From positions 8,563,001-8,627,000 of the forward strand of contig NW_026622963.1 in the NCBI RefSeq assembly GCF_023065955.2: 64,000 bases of DNA. The letters run 5' to 3'. Position numbers and translations under genes: made by a program. Source of the stretch: Ursus arctos. Lineage: Eukaryota; Chordata; Mammalia; Carnivora; Ursidae. Positions 35,090 through 47,628 of this stretch are shown piece by piece (position 1 is the stretch's first letter; every line of letters begins with the position of its first letter). The notes under the pieces were generated by a model. That model saw only the letters and a program-made list of their open reading frames with translations, was not told where the DNA came from and did no database searches.

Positions 35090-35720
35090 TAAATTAACAA
35101 GAACCAAACAAATGCCATTTCTCAGTTGAAAAAGGGGGAAAGAGAAAATTATCTATTTACAGAAACAAGATAAAAATGGAAAGTTGACCTGAAAAAGTTC
35201 AATTTCATGAATAGTAGAAGAAACACAAATTAAAGTAGCCCTTTTTTGGCTCATAGGTAGAGTTTTAAAATAATAATCTACTCTTGGCAAAATTACAGTA
35301 AAATGAGGATTCTTACACATTGCTGGTAGTAGTTCAAATTAACATAACCTTTTTGTTAGGGCAGTTTGGTAATATAATCAGAAGTCTTAAAATTTGCACA
35401 TCCTTTGGCTTACAGTTCTGCTTCTAATAATTTCTTTTAATGAAATAATCCAGGATGTATGCAAAGATTTATGCATAGAAATTGCAATGATATATATTTA
35501 TTGGAAGGATACGTATTTTTAATGAGAAAAATTATGAACCATCTAAATGGCCAACAATAGGTGATTGGTAAAATAAATTATGTCCTACCCATATATCAGA
35601 ATACTATGCATCTAACCAAAGTCATATTTTAGACTATTAAATGGCAAGATTAAATGATTTGAATATATTAAATAACGTATTACTTGTGTCACAAAGTTAT
35701 GGTATAAATTGGGTCATGTC
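35090..35720 (+). repeat. Ancient L1 3' region, sense
   Basis: TGAGGATTCTTACACATTGCTG, AATGGCCAACAATAGGTGATTG and CAGAATACTATGCATC follow the L1M ORF2 end. Confidence 0.6.
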
Positions 35721-35940
35721 TTTTGACTTTATTTTACAAATTACCACAGACTAATTAACAAGAAGCCTTATATGTCTTCCTTTTGAAGTCTTATGTATAA
35801 TTTTCAGAATACTAGATGTTTACTTATCTTGATGGGGTCATTTTTCTTCTAAATATCAAGCAGAGAAAGAATTAGAGTCTGAGTCTTGAGTCTGATCAGT
35901 CTAGTATAGCCATTGCTTCTTTTTTTATATATATATGTAT

Positions 35941-36143
35941 AGATTTATTTATTTTAGAGAGAGAGAAAGAGAGAGCATGATCAGGGGCAGAGGGAGAGGG
36001 AGAGAGGGTAGACAGAGGGAGAGAGAATCCCAAGTAGACTCCATGCTGAGCACAGGGCCTAATGCGGGGCTCGATCTCACGACCCTGAGATCATGACCTG
36101 AGCCGAAACCAAGAGCTTAATCAGCTGTGCCACCCAGGCACCC
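35941..36143 (-). mobile_element. CanSINE, antisense
   Basis: AGATTTATTTATTTTAGAGA at the left and GCCACCCAGGCACCC at the right, preceded by a T/TA-rich tail remnant (35918-35940). Confidence 0.88.
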
Positions 36144-36204
36144 ACTTTTTAAGGTATTTTAATTCAAGGGCAATAGCTAGCTTCTTAGAAACCCCATTTA
36201 GTTC

Positions 36205-36520
36205 TTTTGTTTGTGCTGTCCTTTCTGCCTAGAGTCTCTCTCTTTCTACCGTCTTGCCTGGCTTTCCTCAGCAATCTCTGAAATTCTGTCTCCTGTTTAC
36301 TCGCATTGCTTACGCCCATCTTCTCCCCCCTGTGATGTTGCGTGTATACTTTGCATATATCTTTCTCACTTTATCACATTTGAAGTGTCGTTTTTTTCCA
36401 GTTTGTTTGTCTTTCTCTCCTACCAGACTGAGTGCCTTGAGGACAGGCCTGCATCATGGCAACTTTTTGATCATAGCACCTAATATAGGGCCTGACACTA
36501 CATTTTTGATGACAAATAGA
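36205..36520 (+). repeat. L2 LINE 3' end, sense
   Basis: GTGCTGTCCTTTCTGCCTAG, GACTGAGTGCCTTGAGGACAG and GCACCTAATATAGGGCCTG follow the L2 3' end. Confidence 0.6.
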
Positions 36521-37194
36521 TAAGATGTTTGGACATTTTTATAGTTTGCTATCTATATCCAGAATATTTCGCAATTTCACTTTATAGATATTTCATTTTT
36601 AAAGAGATTGCTGTAAATTTGAAATTGTTTTACAGTTGTTTTATAATCCTGTATTGAGACCTGAGTCATTTTAAATTGGTTTGCAGTTCTTCTTATATTT
36701 TTTATCACATCAGTGGTCATGTTAACTTTCAGGTGAATCCCATATTTTACAAGCTTGAAATAATTTTCTAATACTTATGTAAATTTATTCTGAAGTACAA
36801 TAACCTCATTTCCATGGTAACTAACCACCTTCCAGGAGATAACCTGCAGGTATTCTAGAAAAGATGAGGAATATCCACATGAAATAAAATGAAATATGAT
36901 GTAAGGTTAGAACCTAGATTGATGCGGAATACAGATGCATAGTTTCTGACCATGAAAATGCTACAAAATAGAAGGCCAGTCATATGCCTGAAGTTCCTGC
37001 CGGTTTGTTGTTTGTGCATTTGTCAAAGTGCAGCATGAGAAGAACTCAACTCTATTGTGCTTTTATGTTACCAAATGACCCTAATCAGGAGGAAGCATTG
37101 TGGGACAAATAAGCGGGAATCGTGCCGTAGAAATGGATCCCTGGTTTCTATAAGACCCCTAGGAGATCAGCATTGCACCTCGTAGAAGGAATAT
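36521..37194. other. Intron sequence, no recognised element
   Basis: Nothing recognised. Confidence 0.5.
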
Positions 37195-37390
37195 GGTATG
37201 ATGAAGAGAGCTATGTTTTTGGAGGCATGTCCCTGTTCCCCAGTCTCTGGCCATGTAATCTTGCTAATTAATCCGTTTAACTGAACCTCATTTTTCTTCT
37301 TTGTAAAGTGGAGATGAGCACGCCTTCTTCGATGATGTAAGAAGGCTGCCTAATACAGTGCCTGGTGCTTTGTGGGTATTTAGTAGATGT
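37195..37390 (+). repeat. MIR-like SINE, sense
   Basis: CTTCTTTGTAAAGTGGAGATG and TAATACAGTGCCTGGTGC are MIR-like; the 5' part is poorly preserved. Confidence 0.5.
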
Positions 37391-38849
37391 GCGCAGCTAA
37401 TGTCCCTGGGGTTCAAAGAATCTTTTCTTTCTGTCTAAACCCTCTTCACTTGATTCTTTCTTTGATTTCTTTTTTGCCTACTTACCTAGATTCTACTTCA
37501 TTCTTGGTTCATTCAAATGGACGACTCAGATGGCATTCTGTTTTGGTCTTGTCACATGCCATGACCACCAGACAACCTTGGCTCCAAGGGTGTGAGGCAG
37601 GCCAGTCACTCTCCACTCTTAACGCGCAAGCCAGCTCCCTAGGCTCTCACTTAAGTCCACGCTTGCTATGCTCCTGCTTGTCTACTCTGGCAGATTGGAT
37701 GAAATATTAGTAAACATTTTTAAGTATTTATTTAAAGAACAAGAGGACAGCAATATGGGCAAAGTCATGCCTTTTCCAGCTCAGAAACAAGCGAGAAGGT
37801 TTGGCTGTCATCCTTGGCATTAATCTACTTCCTTGTAAAGTTATCTGTCTTGACCTCAGAATTTCAAGCTTAGCTTACTCCATGTCTCTTATTCATCAAT
37901 TTTAGCTGTCTTCTTGAATCTGTTATATATTCAGTCTTTTTGAGGGAATGTGTTCCATATAATATTTACTATTTTACTTTACTAACCTTTTACTTCAAGG
38001 GGTATTATCGAATCTTCCAGATTTGGTAGAGAGATCCATGCCGAAAAGAATTTTAGTAATTTTAGTCATATTGGCAATATGTATCATATTAAATATATTG
38101 AATCTCTTAAACTTCCCATTCTCTTGATTTTAGTTATCTTCCTCTTCATTAAAAAGATGATAGCCAGAATTAGGAACAGCAGGAAAAGTGGAGCAATTTT
38201 ATGAATTAAAAAATGCCACCTTCTCATTAAAAATTGAATTCAGAAGCTCCAGAATGATCAATAGAAAGATGATCTCCTAGTGGGAAGAACAGCTAGAACA
38301 AGATTCTTCTTCAGTGTAGATTTCTTCCCTGTTTACCCACTCCCACCCCCTACTATTAAGTGTTTGTTGATGATACTTTCAGGCAAACCCAGTTTACGGA
38401 CAGGAACGGGATCTTGCCCCAACAAGAATATCTTACCAACACAGCAGTTACCCTCCATATATCTGAAAGCTAACTGCCCTTCATTGATCTAAATTCTAAG
38501 AATAGCTGACAAAAAGCTAAATGAAGCTAAATCTGTTCTGCTTTTTCCCAATCCCCATTGTAATGATAATGAACACTTTATTGGTCTTTTTGTCCAGAGA
38601 AATTTCTAAAGGTGAGATCATGTCAGTGCTTTTCAAACTTTTTGTGTGTTGGGGGGTGGGGTGGGGGGGGAGGAGGGAACTAAGGAGCTTACTTTATAAG
38701 CAAGAAATGTAAAATAGATAAACATGGAACTAGTCCCATGGAAGCTGAGTAGGATGGGGACCGTCTCCATTCCTTGTGTTAATATTTTTCTTATCCGTGA
38801 TTACAAACACAGCATTTCAATGACTATCTTAAAAGTAATATCAGAGATA
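37391..38849. other. Intron sequence with a G-rich tract
   Basis: Mostly unique. A G-run cluster at 38651-38677 has four or more runs of three or more G and could form a G-quadruplex on the + strand. Confidence 0.55.
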
Positions 38850-39020
38850 TTTTTCAAGCAATATTTATTCAGTACTTAGTGTAAGTTAAGCAGAAGGCAG
38901 AATCTAGTATTGCTGGAGACAGAATGGCAAATAGGATGCAGTCTTCATCCCCAAGGGTATGGTAGGTGACACAGTGAAGTAATTAGGCATTTCTAGCCCA
39001 GGGTGATAAAAGCCATACTA
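38850..39020 (-). repeat. L2-like fragment, antisense
   Basis: AATATTTATTCAGTACTTAGTG and CTGGAGACAGAATGGCAAATAG resemble a reversed L2 3' end. Confidence 0.4.
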
Positions 39021-39189
39021 TTGTGTGCCCACTTTGTCCCTGAGACTCATTCTTGTCTAGTTGATTTCAGTGATTCTTGCTCAGAAAGTGGAAGAAGAAA
39101 AATGACACTAGTTGTTTTTAACAGATAAATGTATTCCTTGAATTCTTGACATCAGAAATAATCAGCAGACTTTATTTAAACATTGTTTT

Positions 39190-39382
39190 TTTGCCATTTT
39201 CAACATGGATGAACCCTGAGGGCATTTTGCTAAGTGAAATAAGTCAGAGAAAGACAAATACCATATGATCTTACTGATACATGGAATCTAAAAAAAAAAA
39301 AAAAAAAATCAAAAACAGAAAAACCTGAATTCATAGATACAGAGAATAGATTGGTGGTTGTCAGAGGATGTGTGTGTGTATC

Positions 39383-39419
<37 letters not shown>

Positions 39420-39668
39420 GCGCGAGAGAGAGAGATAGAGAGAGAGAAATGGGTGGAGGTGGTCAAAAGTCACACACTTCTAGTTATAAATAAGTCTTAG
39501 GGATATAATGGATAGCAGGGTGACATAGTTAATAGTTAATAATACTGTATTATATATTTGAAAGTTCCTAGGGGCAGATCTTAAAAGTTCTCATCACAAG
39601 TAAAAGGTTTATAACTATATGTGGTGATCAATGTTAACTAGAATTATTGCGGTGAGACAAAATCACCA
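39190..39668 (+). repeat. Old L1 3' end with an expanded (TG)n(AG)n tract
   Basis: GATGAACCCTGAGGGCATTT, AAGTCAGAGAAAGACAAATA and GGTGATCAATGTTAACTAG are an L1MA-like 3' UTR. A composite TG/AG microsatellite occupies about 39369-39448. Confidence 0.62.
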
Positions 39669-39669
39669 G

Positions 39670-39705
39670 TCGGACACTTAACTGACTGAGCCACCCAGGT
39701 GTTCC
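39670..39705 (-). mobile_element. CanSINE 5' fragment, antisense
   Basis: Only the SINE head remains: GACACTTAACTGACTGAG then CCACCCAGGTGTTCC. No tail or duplication is visible. Confidence 0.65.
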
Positions 39706-39899
39706 AAGTAGCTGATCTTTACCACCCATTTCTATTTCTGTCTTAAAAATAGTAACTTTTTTTCTTTCAAAACTCTTAATCATAGTAATTTCCTTGTTGT
39801 AAGAGTGATGGGGTGTTGAAGAATATCTTTTTCCTAAGGAAAAAGTCTTTTCCCATTTTTTCAACATTTCTGTGTGTTGGAAACATTTTATAAAAAAAA

Positions 39900-40737
39900 A
39901 ATTGAAGGAACTTTACAGCAAACACCCACCACACCACGTGGAGTATTCAACTAACATTTTCCTGTAATTGCTGTATCACATGTCTGTCACTCTGCCCATC
40001 CATCTGAATTTGTTGATGTTTTAGAGTAAGAGGCGGATGTACCCAAATACTTCAGTATTTGTATCATTAACTAGAGCATAATATTTTGTTTGTGGTTCTT
40101 TTTACATTTTTTCTTTTGAGGTAAGATTTATATACTGGGAAATGCACAAGTCTGAGTGTGCTGATAATGTGTTCTAACATATGTGTATTCCTATATAATC
40201 AAAATCCCTATCAGGATGGAGAATATTACTGTCACTGCAGAACGTTCCCTCATGTCCCTCCCAGCAGACCCTCTCCTCACCACCCGGAAGGCACCGGCCC
40301 TTTTTCCACCGGGTGTATTAGTGTTGCCTGTTCCAAAGCTCCATATAAATGTAAGCATGTCATCAGTTTGTCTGTTTATGTAAGGGTTCTTTCACAAAGT
40401 GTTGTTGCATGTATTAGGAGTCTGTGTCCTTTTGTTGATAAGGAGTATTCCGATTTTGCCTGATCTTTCCCCAGAGTGGTTGTACCAGTTTATATTCCTG
40501 CCAACAGTGTATGCGAATTGTCTTTGCTCCACATGCTGGCCAGCATCGAGGGTTGTCAGTCGTTGTAACTGTGGTCATCCTGGTGGGTTTGTAATAGTAT
40601 CTCTGTTTCGTTTTAATTTGCATTTCCCTGATGATTAATGATGTTGAATATTTTATCGTCTGCTTATTGGTCATTTGTATCTTGCATTGTGAGGTATTTT
40701 CTAAATTTTCTTTTTTTTTTCCCATCTTTATCACACT
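39900..40737 (-). repeat. Ancient L1, antisense
   Basis: TGTTGTTGCATGTATTAGGAG, GTGGTTGTACCAGTTTATAT and TTTAATTTGCATTTCCCTGAT are the reverse complement of L1 ORF2 C-terminal sequence. A younger L1 interrupts its right end. Confidence 0.6.
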
Positions 40738-41428
40738 TCATCTTTTTTTTTATAATAATATTTTTTATTATATTATGTTAGTCACCATACAGTACATCCC
40801 CGGTTTCCAATGTAAAGTTCAATGATTCATTAGTTGCGTGTAACACCCAGTGCTCCATGCAATACGTGCCCTCCTTACTACCCATCACCAGTCTATCCCA
40901 TTCCCCCACCCCCTCCCCTCAAACAAACTGAGGGCCTCCCTCAGTTTGTTTCTCATAGTCCGTAGTCTCTCATGCTTCATTCCCCATTCTGATTACCCCC
41001 CTTTCTTTATCCCTTTCTTCGCCTACCGATCTTCCTATTTCTTATGTTCCATAGATGAGAGAAATCATATGATATTTGTCTTTCTCTGCTTGACTTATTT
41101 CACTTAGCATTATCTCCTCCAGTACCGTCCATGTTGCAGCAAATGTTGAGAACTCGTTCTTTCTGATGGCTGAGTAATATTCCATTGTATATATGGACCA
41201 CATCTTCTTAATCCAGTCATCTGTTGAAGGGCATCTTGGCTCCTTCCACGATTTAGCTATTGTGGCCAATGCTGCTATGAACATTGGGGTGCATATGGCC
41301 CTTCTCTTCACTACGTCTGTATCTTTGGGGTAGACACCCAGTAGTGCAATGGCTGGATCATAGGGTAGCTCAATTTTTAACTTTTTAAGGGACCTCCACA
41401 CTGTTTTCCAGAGTGGCTGTACCAACTT
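40738..41428 (-). mobile_element. Younger L1 3' end, antisense, retaining the ORF2 C-terminus
   Basis: Runs from poly-T at the left (TTTTTTTTATAATAATA) to the 5' truncation at GTACCAACTTGCAT. The reverse strand has an open 127-codon ORF2 C-terminal segment at 41042-41425 (starting MVQPLWKTVW, containing KKMWSIYTMEYY) ending at its natural stop. The host sequence TATTTTCTAAA is duplicated at both edges. Confidence 0.88.
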
Positions 41429-41570
41429 GCATTATTTTCTAAACAGTGTTGATTTTATATGTAGATGAAGGATCTGTTTGTCAGTCATATTAGAGAATTC
41501 TTTATTGTGTTAAGGAAATGTCTATTTATTGGTACCAGAAAGACATGGGAAATAGAAAAATTAGAATACC

Positions 41571-41745
41571 GGAGTGCTTGGGTGGCCCCGGTGGTTAAGT
41601 GTCTGACTCTTGGTTTCGGCTCAGGTCGTGGTCTTGGTGTCATGAGATTTAGCCCTGCATCAGGCTCCGTGCTCAGCATGGAGTCCGCTTGAGACTCTCT
41701 TTCCCTCTCCCTCTGCCACTCCTGTCCAATAAATAAACAAATCTT
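41571..41745 (+). mobile_element. CanSINE, sense
   Basis: GGAGTGCTTGGGTGGCCCCG to an AATAAATAAACAAATCTTT tail; diverged. Confidence 0.87.
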
Positions 41746-42729
41746 TAAAATATATATTATAAAAATTTTAAAAAGAAAATTAAAAATTTTAATAGTAATT
41801 TCAGGCCTTTGCTTTTACATGTCTTTAGAAATAGTTCAATTTCAGCTATCACTACTACTTCTTTTATTTTTGGATTTGAAATTTATCTCCATATAGGTAT
41901 TTGAATATCTCTTGAAAAAGCAAAGGAATGATGTCAAATATGCTATGAAATACCAGTAATTTACAATTCAATTCCAAATATGTTTGCCTCCATAAACTAT
42001 TTTATAATATCTGTTACCTAGAGTAAATAATTAAATTGGCCTGGTATATTAGACTTCATCTAATTGTAAGTATTTTTTAAAATCTAATTACAAAATCTAA
42101 TCACTACATTAGCAGAAGTAAAATACCATTTCCTCAAAACCCTTGAGAATTTTTTATTTCCATACTTGTGAGGTAAATTATTTGTGAAGCGTTGGCCCTG
42201 AGCTCCAGATCAAAAAGAACTGCAGGTGAGAAATCACACTAGTGTTAAAGTGAGAAAATGGCATGTAAGCAGGTTGTTACATTGGCCAGAGTTGTTATTG
42301 TCAGCCATGTTCGGGGGAGCATGACTGATTTCCAGTGATTGTATAACAGAATTATACTTACCATATAAGTGCACTTTACATTTTGAGACTCTAAAAAGAT
42401 TTAATAGATAAAGTACATGTTACAATACCTGGCTCACAGCTAATATTCCACAAAATTTAGTTCCCTTCTCTCTTACAAAGCTCTAGAGGAGGCATTGTTA
42501 CTAATCTACTGATGGATAAAGCTTCTTAAAGTCCCCAAATTATATTTTCCACTTCAGCCTTTTTCTTGGGATACTGAAAATAGTTGCTGCTGAATTTTAA
42601 AAAATTGGAACAGGACAGGGGAATTATGAGATATTTTATTTGCCAAGAAATTTTATTATAGTAGAAATATCATCAAACACCTTTTACGTTATTCACAAAA
42701 TATAAGCTGTACTTTATTACATTCACATT
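41746..42729. other. Intron sequence, no recognised element
   Basis: AT-rich; nothing recognised. Confidence 0.5.
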
Positions 42730-42920
42730 GTATGGGTATACCAGGCGAGTTCTTTAAGTATCTTGTATTAACAGAGTTTTCACATGCATATGTCTTATAT
42801 CCTTTGAAGGAAAAGTAATTTCCCTAAAATCACAAAACATACTTGAAGGCAAAGCTAGAATTAAAAACCCAGAACTTCTGTTCCTAGTCGGGTACTCTTC
42901 AAGCAGGGTATGCCACTGCA
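42730..42920 (-). repeat. MIR SINE, antisense
   Basis: AAAGTAATTTCCCTAAAATCAC, AAGGCAAAGCTAGAATTAAA and CCCAGAACTTCTGTTCCTAG match a reversed MIR. Confidence 0.5.
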
Positions 42921-42931
42921 TGAGGGTCCTT

Positions 42932-43282
42932 ACTCTCTCCCAGTGGTTTTTAAACATTTTAACTACTACAAATAATAAGAATTATATCTTAGGCCACAAT
43001 CCAATATATATATTATTGGATCCTACATCTTTCTATTTATCTATATCTATAATCTCTATATAGAGATTATTATCTCCGAAGCAAATGTTTTACAAACAAT
43101 ATCTGCTCACACTGCGTGAGATGCACTGTTTTCTTTTCACCTCATCCGATCTCTTCCTGTTCCATATTTTTAAAAATTGATTTCACGAAACATCAGTAGG
43201 TCAACTGTGACGAGGGAGTGGGAGTACTCTGCTCTGATGGGGAGGAGTCTTTTATCACTGACACTGTTGAGAATTGCTGGCA
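42932..43282. mobile_element. hAT-type DNA transposon candidate
   Basis: Left end CCAGTGGTTTTTAAACATTT and right end GTTGAGAATTGCTGG look like hAT terminal inverted repeats. The inside contains a TTGATTTCACGAAACATCAG motif of one Charlie-related family, a 22-base perfect palindrome (43049-43070) and an 8-base-arm hairpin (42999-43021). Confidence 0.45.
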
Positions 43283-43879
43283 CATGATGGTAATAAAAAG
43301 CAGACCAATTGTAACTTCGCCAGTTTGATTATTGTTTCTAACCTCTATAGACAGTGTCCTTTTTCTTCGCCTCTACCAGAGTCTCCTATGCCCACTGGAC
43401 CGCCCTTGGTACACCAGTGGGTCAACAGTTTGAAAAACAAATATTCTGCTTTGTATTGAACTGCTGAAGCTTGTGATTTACTGAACTTCTACTAAGAACC
43501 AAAATGCTTATGTTCAACTGCTGTGTGGAATCTTCAAATAAATATGTTTTAGTTTGCATATGGACCAAGTATACAAAGATTTTTTCTGAGCTAGACCAAT
43601 TTGGAAAGTTTTCCTGAGTAGTAAGGAGTGGAAAATAAATATGCCAGTAGCAGTTTGATATATCAAGAACATGTTTAAGAACAAGCTTTTCATCTTTAGA
43701 GATGAGGAATTAGCTCAGAATAAGCTTAATGATCATTTACTGGGTTTGATTGGGTTATTCTTCAGGGAACTGTATTCACTCATTCAAGGTTTCCATGAGA
43801 TTACAAAATTATTTCTCCAGAATGTAAATTGATACTACAAATATAATTTTGTGACTTTTTTAGGTTATAAGGAATAATT
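43283..43879. other. Intron sequence, no recognised element
   Basis: GTCAACAGTTTGAAAAAC near 43423 may be a further DNA-transposon end; otherwise nothing recognised. Confidence 0.45.
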
Positions 43880-45945
43880 GATATTTTATATTCCCTCTGC
43901 AAAAGCAAAAGAAATCTGGAAAGTATAAAGAAGAAAAATAAAAGTCGCCTATAATTTCATCACCCACAGATAGCATTGTGATTAACACAGTGTTTATGTA
44001 TTTCAAACTATTTCATGAATAAATTCATGTTTTTTAAAAAATGAAGTCACATCATTCATTCTGACTGTTGCATGTCTTTTTTATTCGGTATTATGGTCAC
44101 ATATTTCTGTGTCAGGACATACAAATGTACATTATATATAGTGGCATATAGCCATGGAAACTTTTTCTTAAAGGACTAGATGATAACTTTTTTAGTCATG
44201 TGGGCCTTTTGGTCTCTGTCACAACTACTCATTTTTGCCATTGTAGCAGAAAAACAGCTATAGACTGTACGTAAACTAACAAGTGTGACTGTATTCCAAT
44301 CAAACTTTATTTGTAAAAATGGAGCATAATTTGCTGACCCCTGCTACATAGTATTCCAGTCTTTGCATTTGTTTATCCAGTCCCCTACTAAAATATCTAG
44401 GTGGTATCTAGTGCTTTACTATCATAAATAACACTGCTGTGAACATCCTTGTACATATACATTTGTACACTTTATCTTTTTATGATAATTCCTAGGACCC
44501 TTATTGCTAAAATAAAAGGTATTCGTGTTTTAAATATTGATATATCTTGCGAGGTTGGCATGCAGAAAGGTGGTATCACTTTATTTACTCACCAGTAGTG
44601 TGGGAATACTGGTTTCACCACAACTTCCCCTGTATTGGAGCCATCAAGTTTTACTGTCTGCAAATAAAGATAGGAAACAATACTTTGCTTTTTAATTCAT
44701 AGGAAGTTTGACATCTTTCGCATTTTTATTGACTTTTTATTTTCTTTAATTGTCAATTCTGATTGGACGTTGTTTGAATTATCTTTTATTGACTTGTAGA
44801 ATTTTTGTAAATGTATTCTGAATATCAGTTCTTTGACATATGAATTACGAATAATTTATTCAAATATTTTGCCTATCTTTTTTTAACAGCTTCATTGAAG
44901 TATAATTGACATAAATGTGTTGCACATATTTAAAATGTACAGGTGATAAATTTTATGTTTACACACATGAAACTGTCACCACAATCTAAATTTATTTGTC
45001 ACTCCTGTAGTTTTCTAATCCTTCCCACTTGCCCTTCTCACTCCCTTATCTCCAAGTAACTACGAATCTGCTTTCTGTTGTTGTAAATTAGTTTACATTT
45101 TCTGGAGTTTTACGTACATGGAATTGCATGGTATGCACTCTGTTTTCGTCTTGCTTATTTCATTTAGCATACGTATTTTGAGATCAGCCATGCTATTACA
45201 TGTGTCAGTAGTTCGGTCCTTTCTTTGTTGAGTAGTAGTCTACTGCACAAATATACCGTAATTGTTTATTCATTTTGAGGGACATGTGAGTTGTTTCCAA
45301 ATTTTGGCAACTTAAAGCTGCCATGAACATTCCTGTAATTTCTCTTTTAATTTTAAAGTGCATTTTATCATACAGGAAATTTTTATTTGTATGTAGTCAA
45401 GTATGTTGGGATTTTTCCTTTTGGAATTGTATCTTGCTCCCCCTTATTCAAAAAAATTTTTTCCCATTTTCTTCTATTACTTTGTAGTTTCTTTTTACTT
45501 TTTGAACTTTGACCCATCTGGAGGGTTTTTTTTTTTTATGGTAATATTTCCCCCAAATGAATTACCCTTTGGCCCAGCATTCTTCTTGCCCCTCAGTTAT
45601 TTGAAATATCACCACTTTATAACACAAATTTCCAAATTTGCATAGGTCTTATTTCTAAACTCTATTTTATTGATCAATTTGTCTATTCCTCCATCAGTAT
45701 TATACTGTATCAGTTATTGTTTTGATACTTTGTTAAGGAGATCCCTGTTTTGTTCTTTGCAAAGAATAATTTTTCTTAACATTTTTTTTTCATAGATGTA
45801 CTGTGGAATCAGCTTGTCAAATATTCTTAAAATTTCTCTTGGGATATTAAATGGCATTTGAATGAATTTGTAGATTGACTTTAAAAGAGTTATGACTGAC
45901 CTTTTTTGCACAGTCAAGTCTGCCTAGCCAGGTGTACATATGTCT
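43880..45945 (-). repeat. Ancient L1 pieces, antisense
   Basis: GCTGTGAACATCCTTGTACA near 44431, ACAGCTTCATTGAAGTATAA near 44887, CATTTAGCATACG near 45161 and CTGCCATGAACATTCCTG near 45317 are typical of reversed L1M. Two or more old insertions may be joined. A DNA transposon interrupts it at 44158-44350. Confidence 0.55.
44158..44350. mobile_element. hAT-Charlie (MER1-group-like) DNA transposon
   Basis: TGTGGGCCTTTTGGTCTCTGTC-like text, CACAACTACTCATTTTTGCC, CAAACTTTATTTGTAAAAATG and the right end TTTGCTGACCCCTG mark this family. Confidence 0.65.
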
Positions 45946-45961
45946 CTACACTTTTATTATT

Positions 45962-46156
45962 ATTATTTTTAAAGATTTTATTTATTTATTTGACAGAGAG
46001 AGACAGCCAGCGAGAGAGGGAACACAAGCAGGGGGAGTGGGAGAGGAAGCAGCAGGCTCCCAGCAGAGGAGCCTGATGTGGGGCTCAATCCCAGAACGCC
46101 GGGATCACGCCCTGAGCCAAAGGCAGATGCTTAACGACTGCACCACCCAGACGCCC
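45962..46156 (-). mobile_element. Young CanSINE, antisense
   Basis: AAAGATTTTATTTATTTATT at the left and CCACCCAGACGCCCC at the right. A perfect 16-base duplication CTACACTTTTATTATT lies at 45946-45961 and 46157-46172. Confidence 0.94.
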
Positions 46157-46407
46157 CTACACTTTTATTATTTTTAACTAAAGATTTTTAATAGGTAATG
46201 TATGTAGAAGATAAAAAATGGCAGATGATGAAGTATTACCCAGTGTCCTAGTCCCCCTATCCAGAAGCAACCACTACTGTTAATTTCTTTTTGATATTCT
46301 GTGCGTATTCAAGCAAATATGTGTACAAAAATAGCATTAAGTGTAACAAGCAAATCTAGCTTCTGTGGAGCCTGGAGTGAAAACTGAGTCCTTGTATAAG
46401 AAAATGA

Positions 46408-46465
46408 GTTAGGTACAGTTAGGTACAGAATGAGTAGTTAGGTACAATTAGGTACAGAATGAGTA
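46408..46465 (+). repeat. 29-base minisatellite, two units
   Basis: Units at 46408-46436 and 46437-46465 differ at one base. Each contains two GTTAGGTACA-like decamers followed by GAATGAGTA. A degenerate third unit starts at 46466. Confidence 0.85.
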
Positions 46466-47035
46466 GTTATTTACAATGAGAAAAGAAACCACAACAAATT
46501 AGTTTCTAAGAGAACTGACAAAAGTACAAACAATGCAGAAATCCAGAAAAACACTTCTTTTTGACTCTCTTAAATGCACTAAAATAATATTTGTTTTGGC
46601 TGTATTTTATTGGATTGTCTCCTCATATGACAATGATTTTTTAAAGTCATTCTCTGTAAGAATAGAAAGTTAATTTGGTCTTTTTCCTCCAGTGTTTAGA
46701 ATATGGTCACGTGATATGACTCTGCCCCTTTGTGTCTCAGCTATTTAATTGTTTTTGTAGTGTGAATTAGATTTTTTAATTTACATTTTTTTTGGTTGTA
46801 TAAGAATATGAGTGACAGTGAAAAATAATCATTTTTTCTGCTGGTTTGCAAAAATTTGTATTTCTAATAGCTTTTCAGTTTGTTAGTTTGGTTTTTATTT
46901 TTCTTTTTTAAATTATATAAGTAATATAATAACATTATTAAAGGGTCAAACCATATCAACAAAATAAATCTCCTCCTTCATTTCCCCTTTCCCATTCCTA
47001 CCCCCTTTGTCAGACGTAACCTTTGTCATTGGTTT

Positions 47036-47383
47036 ATTTACTTTTTTTTTAATTTTAATTTTTTAATTTAAATTTAATTTAGTTAACATAGAGTGTATTA
47101 TTAGTTTCAGGGGTAGAATTTAGAGATTAATCAGTTGCATGTAACACCCAGTGCTCATTACATCAACTGTCCTCCTTAATGCCCATCACCCAATTACCCC
47201 ATCATCCCCTACCCTCCTCCCTTCCAGCAGCCCTGTTTGTTCCCTATAGTTAAGAGTCTCTTATGTTTTGCCTCCGTCTCTGTTTTTATCTTATTTTATT
47301 TTTCCTTCCCTTCCCCTATGTTCATCTATTTTATTTTTTAAATTCCACACGTGAGGGAAATCATACGGTATTTGTCTTTCTCG
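47036..47383 (-). mobile_element. Older carnivore L1 3' end, antisense
   Basis: Poly-T, then AGTTAACATAGAGTGTATTA, and CCAGTGCTCATTACATCAAC onward. Flanking duplication ACCTTTGTCATT at about 47019 and 47384. Confidence 0.8.
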
Positions 47384-47628
47384 ACCTTTGTCATTAGTGT
47401 GTATTCTTCTAGTTGTCTTTTAAAAGCATTTACATACATGTTCATCTAGAAATATATTGTTTCTGTTAACAAATAGGATCCTACCATCGTGTTGCTCTGC
47501 ATATTGCTTTTTGACTTTCTAATCTTTGGGTTTTTTTCATGTTTGTACATATAAGACTACATCAGTATTTAAACGCTCTAAAGCAACGCTTATCATACTT
47601 TTAATGTTCTTGTTAAAATGCCAGTACT

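Larger units (their letters stand above)
46175..47628 (-). repeat. Ancient L1-derived sequence, antisense, with a younger insertion
   Basis: CCAGAAGCAACCACTACTGTTA near 46262 and TGTTGCTCTGCATATTGC near 47490 resemble reversed L1 3' UTR or ORF2 end. A 29-base minisatellite lies at 46408-46465. Confidence 0.4.
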
